From positions 1 to 6,287 of the forward strand of contig DATLUC010000034.1 in NCBI GenBank assembly GCA_035533335.1: DNA of 6,287 nucleotides, in the 5' to 3' direction. Below, one piece after another: positions 5,827 through 6,287 of the stretch (position 1 is its first letter; every line of letters starts with the position of its first letter). The notes beneath the pieces were generated by a model. That model was not told the origin of the DNA and ran no database searches. It saw only the letters and a program-made list of their open reading frames with translations. The position numbers were made by a program, and so were the translations under genes. Source of the DNA: DATKSS01 sp035533335. Lineage in GTDB: Bacteria; Chloroflexota; Dormibacteria; Dormibacterales; Dormibacteraceae.

Positions 5827-6287
5827 GCGGCCTGCCGCGCCGGCGGACCGTCGCCGACGTCATGACCGCTCGCGTCCACGTCGCGGGCCCACTGACTCCG
5901 TTCAAGCTCCTGGTGCGTCTGATCCAGGAGAACCGGGTCAGCGCGATCCCGATCGTCGATCCCAACGGAATCCCGGTGGGGATCGTCTCCGAGACCGACC
6001 TCTTGCTCAAGGAGCGCCGGCACGAGCTCGAAACCGAGCCCGACCTGCTTCACCTACGACGCCGCCAGAGAGAGCGGGCCAAGGCCGATGGCCAGGTCGC
6101 GTCCGACCTCATGACCACACCGCCGATCACGGTCACCTCGACGACGGACCTCAAGCTGGCCGCCCGGTTGATGCAGGTGCGCAACGTCCGCCGCCTGATC
6201 GTCGTCGACGAGCGCGGCCGGATAGCCGGCGTGGTGAGCCGCAGCGATCTGCTGCAGGTCTTCCTGCGCACCGACGAGGAGCTGCGG
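5823..6287 (+). CDS. Tandem CBS-domain protein, 3'-truncated by the window edge
   Basis: The frame opens with GTG at 5823, inside the USP stop (GTGA overlap), with GGAG at 5811-5814 as a well-spaced ribosome site. It stays open to the last base, giving 155 visible residues. CBS1 covers about residues 10-63 (VADVMT ... IPIVD ... GIVSETDLL). CBS2 covers about 94-148 (ASDLMTTPPITV ... RRLIVVD ... GVVSRSDLL). Both end with the S-x-x-D motif that contacts nucleotide ribose in many CBS pairs. A basic, probably helical linker rich in Arg lies at about 76-90. The sequence continues as VFLRTDEELR, which in related proteins leads into a C-terminal BON domain; that part is off the window, so this is a guess. 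CBS pairs bind adenine nucleotides and act as energy sensors. The DosR-regulon protein Hrp1 (Rv2626c) is a two-CBS protein. The overlap implies translational coupling with the USP. Confidence 0.9.
   Translation, partial: MSGLPRRRTVADVMTARVHVAGPLTPFKLLVRLIQENRVSAIPIVDPNGIPVGIVSETDLLLKERRHELETEPDLLHLRRRQRERAKADGQVASDLMTTPPITVTSTTDLKLAARLMQVRNVRRLIVVDERGRIAGVVSRSDLLQVFLRTDEELR

Noticed and set aside
1..6287. CRISPR arrays, tRNA or rRNA genes, insertion sequences, integrase or attachment sites.
   Set aside because: No spaced direct repeats, no tRNA-like cloverleaf, and no transposase or recombinase reading frames were seen; the window is filled with ordinary chromosomal genes.

Overview
This GC-rich window (about two thirds G+C by eye) is densely coded, with almost every third codon position G or C. 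Protein styles resemble Actinomycetota, Chloroflexota and candidate Dormibacterota: a mycobacterial Sdh1-like succinate dehydrogenase, a DevS/DevR-like two-component pair, a tandem universal stress protein and a CBS-domain protein. No ribosomal marker is present, so the phylum is inferred, not shown.

Left part (1-2509, plus strand): the 3' part of a succinate dehydrogenase/fumarate reductase flavoprotein gene (sdhA), then the iron-sulfur subunit gene (sdhB), then a small gene for an SRPBCC/START-like protein of unknown role. The three are tightly packed and probably one transcript. No membrane-anchor gene follows sdhB, so any sdhC would lie upstream of the window, as in the M. tuberculosis Sdh1 operon.

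Middle part (2510-4874, minus strand): a two-GAF histidine kinase gene followed 67 bases later by a NarL/DevR-family response regulator gene. The regulator keeps the DNA-contacting K-T-V-K-N helix of M. tuberculosis DevR (DosR). The kinase keeps the His and Tyr that bind and flank heme in DevS, at the same 22-residue spacing. The regulator gene and the SRPBCC gene converge with directly abutting stop codons (TAGCTA).

Right part (4960-6287, plus strand): a two-domain universal stress protein gene overlaps, through GTGA, a two-CBS-domain protein gene that runs off the window. These read divergently from the kinase gene across 85 bases. That spacer holds a dyad matching the core of the DevR box (GGGNC-N4-GNCCC), centred midway between the two start codons.

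Working model: the right two thirds is a compact DevR/DevS-like oxygen or redox response module with two typical dormancy-regulon gene types (USP and CBS) attached, next to a respiratory succinate-oxidising complex. The protein families are well supported. Heme binding, the operator and the regulatory link are inferences.
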